From Pseudomonadota bacterium (GTDB lineage: Bacteria > Pseudomonadota > Gammaproteobacteria > Burkholderiales > Gallionellaceae), in contig JAJXTT010000009.1 of NCBI GenBank assembly GCA_021783525.1, positions 6,544-16,623 of the forward strand: 10,080 bases of DNA, given 5' to 3'. The notes under the pieces are model-generated. The model had not been told where the DNA came from. It ran no database searches and worked only from the letters and a program-made list of their open reading frames with translations. Position 1 is the first letter of the stretch; every line of letters starts with the position of its first letter. This document shows positions 1-7,161 of this stretch, in pieces. A program made the translations under genes and the position numbers.

Positions 1-249
1 CTGATCCAGGCCTACACCGGCATCGGTATTGGTCTGATCATCGGCCTCGGCGCTGCAGGTGCCTGTATCGGCATCGGTATCATGTGCAGCAGTTTCCTGG
101 ATGGAGCAGCTCGTCAACCGGAATTGATTCCTACGCTGCAAGGCAAAGTGTTCCTGTTGCTGGGTCTGATCGACGCTTCCTTCATCATCGGCGTTGGCCT
201 TGCAATGATGTTCGCGTTCGCTAACCCGCTGCTCGCCGTCATCAAGTAA
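1..249 (+). CDS. atpE: F1Fo ATP synthase subunit c, 5' end cut off by the window
   Basis: This is the proteolipid of the membrane rotor ring that carries protons through Fo. Reading frame 1 gives 82 residues to TAA; the start codon and the first residues lie outside the window. Visible are a glycine-rich first transmembrane helix (about residues 5-31 of the fragment, with repeated GIGIG/GLGA patterns), the polar loop ARQPE at 37-41 that contacts gamma and epsilon, and a second helix with the proton-binding carboxylate at D58 in GLIDA. D58 corresponds to E. coli Asp61. The Asp followed by Ala, without the Glu-Ser pair of Na+ rings, points to H+ coupling (inference from known families). The tail FANPLLAVIK is longer than in E. 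coli and resembles betaproteobacterial c subunits. It is followed 41 nt later by atpF, in the usual atpBEFHAGDC order. Confidence 0.96.
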   Translation: MIQAYTGIGIGLIIGLGAAGACIGIGIMCSSFLDGAARQPELIPTLQGKVFLLLGLIDASFIIGVGLAMMFAFANPLLAVIK

Positions 250-290
250 TTGAACATTGCGGGACGCACAATCCAGCATAAGGAACCGAA

Positions 291-761
291 ATGAACATTA
301 CCCTGACAATAATCGCGCAGGCACTGTCATTCGCCATTTTGATATGGTTCACTGCAAAATTCGTTTGGCCGCCTTTGCTGGCAGCGATCGAGTCGCGTCA
401 AAAAACCATTGCAGACGGCTTGGCTGATGCAGAGCGCGCCAAGCACGACCTGGATATGGCCGCCAAGCGTTCAGCCGATATTTTGCGTGAAGCGAAAGAC
501 AAGGCGGGCGAAATAGTAGCCAACGGTGAAAAACGTGCCAGCGAGATCGTCGAACAGGCAAAGGCGCAGGCCAAAGTCGAGGGAGATCGTATCGTGGCTG
601 GCGCCAAGGCGGAAGTCGAGCAGGAAGTGTTTCGCGCCAAGGAACAGCTGCGTACTCAAGTGTCGGCAATTGCATTGGCGGGTGCCGGAAAGATTTTGGG
701 TCGGGAAATCGACGCCAAGGCGCACAACGACCTGCTCGACAAACTTGCCGCGGACCTCTAA
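291..761 (+). CDS. atpF: F1Fo ATP synthase subunit b
   Basis: Subunit b is the peripheral stalk that links Fo to F1 as a stator. The 156-residue length equals that of E. coli b. An N-terminal hydrophobic segment (about residues 5-25) anchors it. It is followed by the conserved FVWPPL turn and ESRQKTIADGL, then a long charged, Ala-rich helix with coiled-coil character (about 35-130) and a C-terminal part that binds delta. ATG 291 is supported by the Shine-Dalgarno sequence AGGA at 281-284, six bases upstream. The stop at 761 lies 5 nt before atpH, so the two are probably translationally coupled. Nothing looks abnormal; identification is by strong remembered similarity over the full length. Confidence 0.97.
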   Translation: MNITLTIIAQALSFAILIWFTAKFVWPPLLAAIESRQKTIADGLADAERAKHDLDMAAKRSADILREAKDKAGEIVANGEKRASEIVEQAKAQAKVEGDRIVAGAKAEVEQEVFRAKEQLRTQVSAIALAGAGKILGREIDAKAHNDLLDKLAADL

Positions 762-766
762 CAGCC

Positions 767-1300
767 ATGTCTGAAGCCCTTACAACAGCTCGACCCTATG
801 CCCAGGCAGCATTTGAAGAAGCGCAAAAACTCTCCGACCTGAAGGACTGGTCGGAGGTTTTGCGTTCGCTCGCCGAAGCTGTGAACTATCCCGAAATCCG
901 CAACGTGATCAGCAGTCCACGCGTTGCCAAAGCTCAGCTAGGAAGCCTGCTGGGGGATATCCTCGGCGGAAAACTAAAGCCGCAACAGTTGAATTTCATC
1001 AGCGTGCTGGCTGAAAACCAGCGTCTGTTGCTACTGCCCGAGATCGCATCCATCTTCGAAGTACTCAGATCGGAAGCAGAGAAGAGCGTAGATGTCGTCG
1101 TGGATTCAGCGTTCGAACTGTCCGCTGCTCAACAAGACAAGATTGTCAGCTCGCTCAGGAAGCGCATGGGTCGAGAGATCAAACTGACATGCAATATCAA
1201 TAAAGAATTGCTTGGGGGCGTGGTGATCCGCGCCGGAGACAAGGTGATCGATGGTTCAGCGCGCACCCGACTCAGTGAAATGGCGACCGCGCTTGCTTGA
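767..1300 (+). CDS. atpH: F1Fo ATP synthase subunit delta
   Basis: Delta sits on top of the alpha3beta3 head and joins it to the b stalk. The protein has 177 residues, as in E. coli. It begins MSEALTTARPYAQAAF, matching the family N-terminal helix (ARPYAxAAF). Also visible are the mid-protein LAENQRLLLLPEI stretch and the C-terminal signature GGVVIRAGDKVIDGS (about residues 150-164), the most diagnostic part of the family. The ATG follows the atpF stop by only 5 nt and has no strong Shine-Dalgarno of its own, so translation is likely coupled to atpF (inference). A 50-nt gap with a palindrome separates it from atpA. Confidence 0.96.
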   Translation: MSEALTTARPYAQAAFEEAQKLSDLKDWSEVLRSLAEAVNYPEIRNVISSPRVAKAQLGSLLGDILGGKLKPQQLNFISVLAENQRLLLLPEIASIFEVLRSEAEKSVDVVVDSAFELSAAQQDKIVSSLRKRMGREIKLTCNINKELLGGVVIRAGDKVIDGSARTRLSEMATALA

Positions 1301-1317
1301 TGGCAAACCAGTTGGCC

Positions 1318-1333
1318 TGATAAAGATTTATCA
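1318..1333. repeat. 16-bp palindrome between atpH and atpA
   Basis: TGATAAA at 1318-1324 and TTTATCA at 1327-1333 are perfect inverted repeats around a 2-base centre (GA). In RNA this could form a 6-bp A/U-rich hairpin with a 4-nt loop, ending 6 nt before the atpA Shine-Dalgarno (AGGA, 1340-1343). It may tune atpA initiation or be an mRNA processing site. The arms are A/T-rich and short, so chance is possible. Confidence 0.4.
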
Positions 1334-1350
1334 AGAATGAGGAAATCCAG

Positions 1351-2892
1351 ATGAAGCTCAACCCTTCCGAAATTAGTAATCTGATACGCAGTCGCATCGA
1401 GAATTTCGAAGCACTGACCCAAGCGCGGACTGAAGGTACGGTGGTCAGCGTGACCGACGGTATCGTCCGCGTGCACGGCTTGTCCGATGTGATGCAGGGC
1501 GAAATGCTGGAATTTCCCGGCAATACATTCGGATTGGCGCTGAATCTTGAGCGCGACTCCGTAGGTGCCGTTATTCTGGGCGAATACGAACACATCACCG
1601 AAGGCGATACCGTCAAGTGCACTGGCCGTATTCTGGAAGTGCCGGTCGGTCCCGAATTGCGCGGCCGCGTGGTCAACGCGTTGGGCCAGCCTATAGACGG
1701 CAAAGGTCCGATCAACGCCAAGATGACCGACAAGATCGAAAAGGTCGCACCGGGCGTCATCGCACGACAGTCCGTTGACCAGCCCGTGCAAACCGGTTTG
1801 AAATCCATCGACTCCATGGTCCCGGTCGGTCGCGGCCAGCGCGAACTGATCATCGGTGACCGCCAGACCGGCAAGACAGCCGTTGCTGTCGACGCGATCA
1901 TCAATCAAAAGGGTCAGAACATGACCTGTATCTATGTTGCCGTGGGTCAGAAAGCTTCGACCGTGGCCAACGTGGTACGCAAACTGGAAGAACACGGTGC
2001 GATGGAATACACCATCGTCGTTGCAGCCACGGCTTCCGATTCCGCCGCGATGCAGTTCCTGGCACCGTATGCCGGTTGCACCATGGGCGAATACTTCCGC
2101 GACCGCGGCGAAGATGCACTGATCGTTTACGATGACTTGACCAAGCAAGCCTGGGCATATCGTCAAATCTCACTCTTGCTGCGCCGTCCGCCTGGTCGCG
2201 AAGCTTACCCTGGCGACGTGTTCTACCTGCACTCCCGCCTGCTTGAGCGCGCAGCCCGCGTGAACGCCGACTACGTCGAAGCTTTCACCAAAGGTGCCGT
2301 CAAAGGCAAGACGGGTTCCTTGACCGCATTGCCGATCATCGAAACACAAGCCGGCGACGTGTCCGCATTTGTGCCGACCAACGTGATCTCCATTACGGAC
2401 GGCCAGATCTTCCTGGAAGCCGACTTGTTCAACGCCGGTATCCGTCCCGCGATCAACGCCGGTGTATCGGTGTCCCGCGTGGGCGGTGCGGCGCAGACCA
2501 AGGTCATCAAGAAACTGGGTGGCGGTGTGCGTCTGGCTCTGGCTCAATATCGCGAATTGGCAGCATTCGCCCAGTTCGCATCCGATCTGGACGAAGCTAC
2601 GCGCAAGCAATTGGAGCGCGGCCGCATGGTGACCGAGTTGATGAAGCAACTGCAATACTGTCCGCTATCGGTCGCTGAAATGGCCGTAACGTTGTTCACC
2701 GTGAACAAGGGTTACTTCGACGACGTGGCTGTGCCCAAGGCGCTGGCTTTCGAATCGGCGTTGCATGCGTACCTGAAGTCCAAGAACAAGGACCTGATGG
2801 ATGCGATCCAATCTACCAAGGACTTGTCCGGCGACAATGAAAAGGTGCTGATTGCAGCCATCGAGGCATTCAAGGCGACAGCAGTCTACTGA
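1351..2892 (+). CDS. atpA: F1Fo ATP synthase subunit alpha
   Basis: Alpha is the non-catalytic nucleotide-binding subunit of the F1 hexamer; it forms the catalytic sites jointly with beta. The protein has 513 residues, identical to E. coli. The Walker A motif GDRQTGKT is at residues 169-176, at the same position as in E. coli. The SVSRVGG motif places the arginine finger at R376, which completes the catalytic site on neighbouring beta subunits. Before these comes the N-terminal beta-barrel (about 25-95), and after them a helical C-terminal domain. ATG 1351 is preceded by AGGA at 1340-1343 with a 7-nt spacer. A 74-nt gap that can fold into a hairpin separates it from atpG. All key residues are present and the subunit appears functional. 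Confidence 0.98.
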   Translation: MKLNPSEISNLIRSRIENFEALTQARTEGTVVSVTDGIVRVHGLSDVMQGEMLEFPGNTFGLALNLERDSVGAVILGEYEHITEGDTVKCTGRILEVPVGPELRGRVVNALGQPIDGKGPINAKMTDKIEKVAPGVIARQSVDQPVQTGLKSIDSMVPVGRGQRELIIGDRQTGKTAVAVDAIINQKGQNMTCIYVAVGQKASTVANVVRKLEEHGAMEYTIVVAATASDSAAMQFLAPYAGCTMGEYFRDRGEDALIVYDDLTKQAWAYRQISLLLRRPPGREAYPGDVFYLHSRLLERAARVNADYVEAFTKGAVKGKTGSLTALPIIETQAGDVSAFVPTNVISITDGQIFLEADLFNAGIRPAINAGVSVSRVGGAAQTKVIKKLGGGVRLALAQYRELAAFAQFASDLDEATRKQLERGRMVTELMKQLQYCPLSVAEMAVTLFTVNKGYFDDVAVPKALAFESALHAYLKSKNKDLMDAIQSTKDLSGDNEKVLIAAIEAFKATAVY

Positions 2893-2903
2893 TGTAACAA
2901 CTG

Positions 2904-2947
2904 GCCATCCCGCCAAGCAGCCAATGGACGGTTGCGAAGCGGATGGC
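2904..2947 (+). other. Predicted mRNA hairpin upstream of atpG
   Basis: Outer arms GCCATCC (2904-2910) and GGATGGC (2941-2947) pair perfectly. After a bulged C2911 the stem continues with two more pairs (2912-2913 with 2939-2940). A 3x3 internal loop follows, then an inner 6-bp stem of GCAGCC (2917-2922) with GGTTGC (2930-2935), including one G-U pair, closed by a 7-nt loop. The structure ends 7 nt before the atpG Shine-Dalgarno (2955-2959). It is a plausible intercistronic element limiting ribosome access or marking an RNase site. This is based on hand pairing only, with no folding energy calculated. Confidence 0.5.
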
Positions 2948-2966
2948 TATAAGCAGGAGCAAAATC

Positions 2967-3830
2967 ATGGCAGGCAGCAAAGAAATCCGCACGAAGATCA
3001 AGAGTGTCGAAAACACTCGCAAGATCACGCGCGCGATGGAAATGGTGGCCGCGGCGAAAATGCGCAAGGCGCAGGAACGCATGCGGGCCGCTCGTCCCTA
3101 CGCCGAAAAGATCCGCAACGTTGCTGCTCATTTGTCGCGCGCCAATCCGGAATACAAGCACGCATTTCTGGTCAAGCGCGAAAGCATCCAGAATGTAGGC
3201 GTCATCGTGGTGACGTCGGACAAGGGATTGTGCGGTGGTTTGAACACCAACGTGCTGCGTCTTGCGGTGAACCGCATGAAATCCTGGGAAGGCGAGGGCA
3301 AGGGTATCGTTGTATGCCCTATCGGCAATAAAGGGTTCAGCTTCATGAACCGCGTAGGCGCCAATGTCAAGTCGCACCTCACCGGGCTTGGCGACACACC
3401 GCACATCGAGAAATTGATCGGCGCCGTGAAAATCATGCTGGATGCCTATGTCGCAGGCGAGATCGACGCGATCCACCTGTGCTACAACCACTTCATCAAC
3501 ACGATGAAGCAGGAGCCGCGCATGGAGCAACTGCTGCCGCTCTCGGACGACAAGATAGGCGGGGCCAGCGGCAACTGGGATTATATCTATGAGCCCGATG
3601 CCAAGCCCGTGATCGACGAGCTGCTGGTGCGGTACATCGAATCCCTGGTGTATCAGTCAGTGGTCGAGAATATGGCTTCCGAACAAAGCTCGCGCATGGT
3701 GGCGATGAAGGCCGCATCCGATAACGCCAAGAACGTTATCAGCGAGTTGAAGCTGGTTTACAACAAAGCGCGTCAGGCTGCGATCACGAAGGAAATTTCC
3801 GAGATCGTGGGCGGTGCCGCAGCGGTTTAG
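2967..3830 (+). CDS. atpG: F1Fo ATP synthase subunit gamma
   Basis: Gamma is the central rotating shaft that transmits c-ring rotation to the catalytic beta subunits. I chose ATG 2967 over the in-frame ATG 2943. It has AGGAG at 2955-2959 with a 7-nt spacer, it gives exactly 287 residues as in E. coli, and it starts MAGSKEIRTKIKSVENTRKI, the family N-terminus. The N-terminal coiled-coil helix contains TRKITRAMEMVAAAKMRKAQ. The middle contains SDKGLCGGLN, the conserved nucleotide-fold segment. The C-terminal helix ends ARQAAITKEISEIVGGAAAV, with the ITKEI.EIV.GA signature. The gene is flanked by structured gaps on both sides. One gamma is needed per three alpha and three beta, so reduced expression relative to neighbours would make sense (inference). 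Confidence 0.97.
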   Translation: MAGSKEIRTKIKSVENTRKITRAMEMVAAAKMRKAQERMRAARPYAEKIRNVAAHLSRANPEYKHAFLVKRESIQNVGVIVVTSDKGLCGGLNTNVLRLAVNRMKSWEGEGKGIVVCPIGNKGFSFMNRVGANVKSHLTGLGDTPHIEKLIGAVKIMLDAYVAGEIDAIHLCYNHFINTMKQEPRMEQLLPLSDDKIGGASGNWDYIYEPDAKPVIDELLVRYIESLVYQSVVENMASEQSSRMVAMKAASDNAKNVISELKLVYNKARQAAITKEISEIVGGAAAV

Positions 3831-3841
3831 TGCGGCACGAC

Positions 3842-3877
3842 TGAAGATCGGGCGAGCCTGGCAAGGCCAAATCTTCA
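3842..3877 (+). other. Inverted repeat in the atpG-atpD gap
   Basis: TGAAGAT (3842-3848) pairs with ATCTTCA (3871-3877). Inside it, GCCT (3856-3859) pairs with AGGC (3864-3867) around a 4-nt loop. No U-run follows, so it does not look like an intrinsic terminator. An intercistronic stability or processing hairpin is more likely. The following 3892-3908 is strongly A/T-rich and leads to the atpD Shine-Dalgarno (GGGGAA, 3911-3916). Confidence 0.4.
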
Positions 3878-3923
3878 AGGCGCGGCTGCAGTTAAAGAAT
3901 TAATTTAGACGGGGAATCTGAAA

Positions 3924-5345
3924 ATGAGTCAAGGAAAGATTGTTCAGTGTATCGGCGCGGTGGTTGACATCGAATTTCCGCGCGACCAGATGCCTAAGGT
4001 GTATGAGGCATTGACGTTGGCCGATGCGGGTAACTCGGTGGCCGAAGCGGGCTTGACTTTCGAAGTCGAGCAGCAATTGGGCGATGGCGTTGTGCGCACC
4101 ATTGCGATGGGCTCCTCCGACGGTCTGCGCCGCGGCATGCTGGTCAACGCGACAGGCAAGGGCATCACCGTCCCGGTTGGCACCGGCACGCTCGGGCGCA
4201 TCATGGACGTGCTGGGCCGTCCGATCGACGAGGCCGGGGAAATCAAGTCCGACGAGCGTCGCGAGATCCACCAGAAGGCGCCGAAATTCGACGAACTGTC
4301 TCCTTCAGTAGACTTGTTGGAAACCGGCATCAAGGTGATCGACCTGGTTTGCCCGTTCGCCAAGGGCGGCAAGGTTGGTCTGTTCGGCGGCGCGGGTGTG
4401 GGCAAGACCGTGAACATGCTGGAACTGATCAACAATATCGCGAAGCAGCATGCAGGTCTGTCCGTGTTTGCCGGCGTGGGTGAGCGCACCCGCGAAGGTA
4501 ACGACTTCTACCACGAAATGTCCGAAGCGGGCGTTATCGACAAGGAAGACTTCACCAAGTCCAAAGTGGCGATGGTGTTCGGCCAGATGAACGAGCCGCC
4601 CGGCAACCGCCTGCGCGTTGCGTTGTCCGGTCTGACCATGGCTGAAAAATTCCGTGATGAAGGCCGCGACATCCTGTTCTTCGTGGACAACATCTACCGC
4701 TATACGCTGGCCGGTACCGAAGTGTCCGCGCTGCTGGGCCGTATGCCTTCCGCCGTGGGTTATCAACCGACACTGGCTGAAGAAATGGGCCGCCTGCAAG
4801 AGCGTATCACCTCGACCAAGGTCGGTTCGATCACCTCAATCCAGGCCGTTTACGTGCCCGCGGACGACTTGACCGACCCGTCTCCTGCCACCACTTTCCT
4901 GCACCTGGACTCCACCGTCGTGTTGAGCCGCGACATCGCTTCGCTGGGTATCTACCCAGCGGTCGATCCACTGGACTCCACCTCGCGCCAGCTCGACCCG
5001 CTGGTCGTGGGCGAAGAGCACTACAGCGTTGCCCGCAGCGTGCAGCAGACTCTGCAACGTTACAAAGAGTTGCGCGACATCATCGCGATTCTGGGCATGG
5101 ACGAATTGGCACCGGAAGACAAACTGGCCGTGGCACGTGCGCGCAAGATCCAGCGCTTCCTGTCGCAACCGTTCCATGTGGCCGAGGTGTTCACCGGCAG
5201 CCCCGGCAAGTATGTCACCTTGAAGGAAACCATCAAGGGCTTCAAGGGCATCGTCAACGGCGAATACGATCACCTGCCCGAACAGGCGTTCTACATGGTG
5301 GGCGGCATTGAAGAAGCGGTCGAAAAAGCCAAGACGCTGCAATAA
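3924..5345 (+). CDS. atpD: F1Fo ATP synthase subunit beta (catalytic)
   Basis: Beta is the catalytic subunit that makes or hydrolyses ATP. The protein has 473 residues against 460 in E. coli. Walker A GGAGVGKT is at 155-162 (K161, T162). The catalytic glutamate and neighbouring arginine, in GERTREGND, are E187 and R188. DNIYRYTLAGTEVSALLGR and the P-loop partner region ADDLTDPSPATTF are intact. The lever motif that reads DELSEED in E. coli is DELAPED here (393-399). Part of the extra length is a short insertion around 207-214 (after GVIDK), a form I associate with betaproteobacteria. ATG 3924 follows GGGGAA at 3911-3916. atpC follows after 16 nt. The gene is complete with all active-site residues. 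Confidence 0.98.
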   Translation: MSQGKIVQCIGAVVDIEFPRDQMPKVYEALTLADAGNSVAEAGLTFEVEQQLGDGVVRTIAMGSSDGLRRGMLVNATGKGITVPVGTGTLGRIMDVLGRPIDEAGEIKSDERREIHQKAPKFDELSPSVDLLETGIKVIDLVCPFAKGGKVGLFGGAGVGKTVNMLELINNIAKQHAGLSVFAGVGERTREGNDFYHEMSEAGVIDKEDFTKSKVAMVFGQMNEPPGNRLRVALSGLTMAEKFRDEGRDILFFVDNIYRYTLAGTEVSALLGRMPSAVGYQPTLAEEMGRLQERITSTKVGSITSIQAVYVPADDLTDPSPATTFLHLDSTVVLSRDIASLGIYPAVDPLDSTSRQLDPLVVGEEHYSVARSVQQTLQRYKELRDIIAILGMDELAPEDKLAVARARKIQRFLSQPFHVAEVFTGSPGKYVTLKETIKGFKGIVNGEYDHLPEQAFYMVGGIEEAVEKAKTLQ

Positions 5346-5361
5346 TACTTAGGAGCCGATT

Positions 5362-5787
5362 ATGGCAATGACCGTACATTTGGATGTGGTGAGCGCGGAG
5401 GAGTCCATCTTCTCGGGACTGGCGGAATTCGTCATCATTCCCGGCGAGATGGGCGAACTCGGTGTTTACCCGCGTCACGTTGCGCTACTGACACGCATCA
5501 AACCAGGCGCCGTGCGCATCAAGCGCCCGGACCAGGAACAGGAAGAGTTGATCTACGTTTCCGGCGGCATGCTGGAAGTGCAGCCCGATGTCGTGACCGT
5601 ACTGGCTGACACCGCGATCCGCGGGGCCGATCTGGACGAGGCACGTGCCCTGGAAGCCAAGCAGGCGGCCGAAGAAGCGATGAAGAATCGTATCTCCGAC
5701 ATCGACTACGCTCAAGCGCAAGCCGAGCTGGCAGAAGCCATCGCTCAACTGCGCGCCATCCAGCAGGTACGCAAGCACACGCACTGA
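5362..5787 (+). CDS. atpC: F1Fo ATP synthase subunit epsilon
   Basis: Epsilon binds gamma and the c ring and can inhibit ATP hydrolysis through its C-terminal helices. The protein has 141 residues against 139 in E. coli. The N-terminal beta-sandwich contains VVSAEESIFSG and the family motif GEMGELGVYPRHVALLTRIKPG (about residues 33-54). It is followed by FYVSGG-like IYVSGGMLEVQPDVVTVLAD and a C-terminal Ala/Glu-rich helical hairpin (about 90-135). ATG 5362 has AGGAG at 5351-5355 with a 6-nt spacer; an ATG two codons later is a less likely start. It is the last gene of the operon, with a strong terminator 24 nt after its stop. Confidence 0.97.
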   Translation: MAMTVHLDVVSAEESIFSGLAEFVIIPGEMGELGVYPRHVALLTRIKPGAVRIKRPDQEQEELIYVSGGMLEVQPDVVTVLADTAIRGADLDEARALEAKQAAEEAMKNRISDIDYAQAQAELAEAIAQLRAIQQVRKHTH

Positions 5788-5811
5788 CCGAAACAAGTAA
5801 TACAGCGACAG

Positions 5812-5843
5812 AATAAAAAAGCAGCTTCGGCTGCTTTTTTATT
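5812..5843. terminator. Bidirectional intrinsic terminator between atpC and the MFS gene
   Basis: A perfect 14-bp inverted repeat runs from 5812-5825 to 5830-5843. Its core is GCAGC-TTCG-GCTGC, and A-runs and T-runs form the outer stem and tail. On the + strand the loop is UUCG closed by C-G, an exceptionally stable tetraloop, followed by U6. On the minus strand the loop is CGAA and the U-run is equally long, so it can also end the convergent MFS transcript. The MFS stop codon (TAA, 5841-5839) lies inside the arm, so the two operons share the element with essentially no spare sequence. Confidence 0.93.
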
Positions 5844-7071
5844 TTGCAGCAGCAATCGGGGCAGAACGCCCCACGCGTAACGCAGTCAGCACAGCCAAAC
5901 CCTGAAAGATCGCGATTCCGATCAGCACCGAAGCATAATGCCCCGCATCCATGAAATGGCCAAAGACGAGAGGTGACAACGCAAGACCACTATCCAGTCC
6001 GGAATAGACAAAGCCGTAAATCCGGCCGTATGCGGCTTGACCGAAACGCGCAGTCGCGGCGCGCCGTACCAGTAAATCCCGCGAGGGTCCGGCGATACCG
6101 GTGAAGAAGCCTATGCCGGCCATGACCGGCAACACCGACCAGGCCGGCAGCAACTCCATGGACAGGAACAATGCAAGTACGGCAGCCATCGTCAGAACGA
6201 TGGCAATGATATGGTCCTGCGCGCGGTGCTGGGCAACGAAACCCCCGACGAAGATTCCGCAGGCCGCGACCAGCAGGAACGTCGACAGTGCAGTGGCGGC
6301 CGCACCCAGAGGCAAGCCGTAAAGATGTTGCAGGACCGGCGTCCCGAAATTCTGGAACGCACCGAAAGCGACTGTAGTCAGAAAGAAAAAGGCGAAACAC
6401 AGCCAGACCGCTCCAACGGAAAGAAAAGAGAACCTGCCATGCTTGAGATGGTTCTCGGTACCGGCCTTACCTGAGTTGATATCGAGTTGATCGCGGAATA
6501 TCCAAAGCGTCAACATTGCCGGAAGCGCCATCGCTCCAGCTGCAATGGCGGCAACTTTCCAGCCGGCAAGCGCGGAGATCCCTGTCAGGAATACAGGGGC
6601 AAGCGCCCAACCCAGATTTCCCGATATTCCGTGCACCGAAAACGCATGTCCCAGACGCGACGTCGACACTTTCCGGTTGAGGACCGAGTAATCGGAAGGG
6701 TGCAGCACGCTGTTGCCAAGTCCGGCCAGCGCGGCGACCAGGAACAGATCGGTCAGGCTATGGGCAAACAATCCCAGACTCAAACCGGCCAGCAGAAAGC
6801 AGCTCATGCCAAACAACAGCACACGGACTGGTCCGAAACGATCGACGGCAAATCCGGCCAGAGCCTGACCGACGCCGGAAATGACGAAGAAAACGGTCAT
6901 CGTGAGCCCGATCCCCGAAAAATCCAGCCCGAAAGCGGGCATCAACCAGGGAAACAGCGGGGGAAGCAGCAGATGGAAAAAATGGGATGTCCCGTGCGCC
7001 AAGCCGATCACTGCAATGATCGCGGTGTCCCGCTGAACGGGCGGATTGAACGACGTGCTGACAGTACTCAT
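5839..7071 (-). CDS. Major facilitator superfamily transporter, substrate unknown
   Basis: This is a 410-residue hydrophobic inner-membrane protein with about 12 predicted transmembrane helices, a charged central loop near 192-215 and short cytoplasmic ends. The motif A-like loop GFAVDRFGPVRVL (73-85) between helices 2 and 3 is the main MFS signature. The segment GLGNSVLHPSDYSVL (117-131) and the N-terminal HGTSHFFHLLLPPLFP (26-41) recall the fosmidomycin-resistance (Fsr)-like branch of MFS drug exporters, but that is a loose resemblance. It is most likely a proton-coupled exporter or importer of a small molecule. ATG 7071 has no clear Shine-Dalgarno. The gene is downstream of and co-oriented with the FemAB-like gene (120-bp gap) and may share its transcript. 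Its stop codon is embedded in the shared terminator. Confidence 0.88.
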   Translation of the reverse strand: MSTVSTSFNPPVQRDTAIIAVIGLAHGTSHFFHLLLPPLFPWLMPAFGLDFSGIGLTMTVFFVISGVGQALAGFAVDRFGPVRVLLFGMSCFLLAGLSLGLFAHSLTDLFLVAALAGLGNSVLHPSDYSVLNRKVSTSRLGHAFSVHGISGNLGWALAPVFLTGISALAGWKVAAIAAGAMALPAMLTLWIFRDQLDINSGKAGTENHLKHGRFSFLSVGAVWLCFAFFFLTTVAFGAFQNFGTPVLQHLYGLPLGAAATALSTFLLVAACGIFVGGFVAQHRAQDHIIAIVLTMAAVLALFLSMELLPAWSVLPVMAGIGFFTGIAGPSRDLLVRRAATARFGQAAYGRIYGFVYSGLDSGLALSPLVFGHFMDAGHYASVLIGIAIFQGLAVLTALRVGRSAPIAAAK

Positions 7072-7101
7072 GGGTATGGATCAGGCGATTGCGCTGGATA
7101 A

Positions 7102-7113
7102 ATACAATTGTAT
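7102..7113. promoter_or_regulatory. 12-bp palindrome upstream of the MFS gene
   Basis: ATACAATTGTAT is a perfect 12-bp palindrome whose near edge is 30 bp upstream of the MFS start. On the minus strand it contains TACAAT, a 5/6 match to a -10 box, but I found no matching -35 at normal spacing. It could be an operator for a dimeric repressor or a promoter element for separate transcription of the MFS gene. Support is positional only. Confidence 0.3.
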
Positions 7114-7161
7114 AGCGCCGGAAGAAACATGCCGATGGAAATCTGGGCGGACGTCAATAAC

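Noticed and set aside
1129..2166. Long minus-strand open frame (345 codons) opposite atpH and atpA
   Set aside because: It is antisense to well-identified genes, its translation shows no recognisable family, and such frames are common opposite G/C-biased genes. There is no ribosome site or promoter of note.
2943..2966. Upstream in-frame ATG for atpG
   Set aside because: It lies inside the predicted hairpin and lacks a Shine-Dalgarno. The ATG at 2967 has AGGAG and the conserved N-terminus.
2886..3530. Minus-strand open frame (214 codons) opposite atpG
   Set aside because: It is antisense to the conserved N-terminal two thirds of gamma, with composition rich in His/Arg/Asp typical of a shadow frame and no motif.
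6487..7101. Plus-strand open frame (204 codons) opposite the MFS gene
   Set aside because: The translation is a run of Gln, Arg, Lys and His, typical of the complement of a membrane protein gene. The minus-strand frame has clear MFS features.
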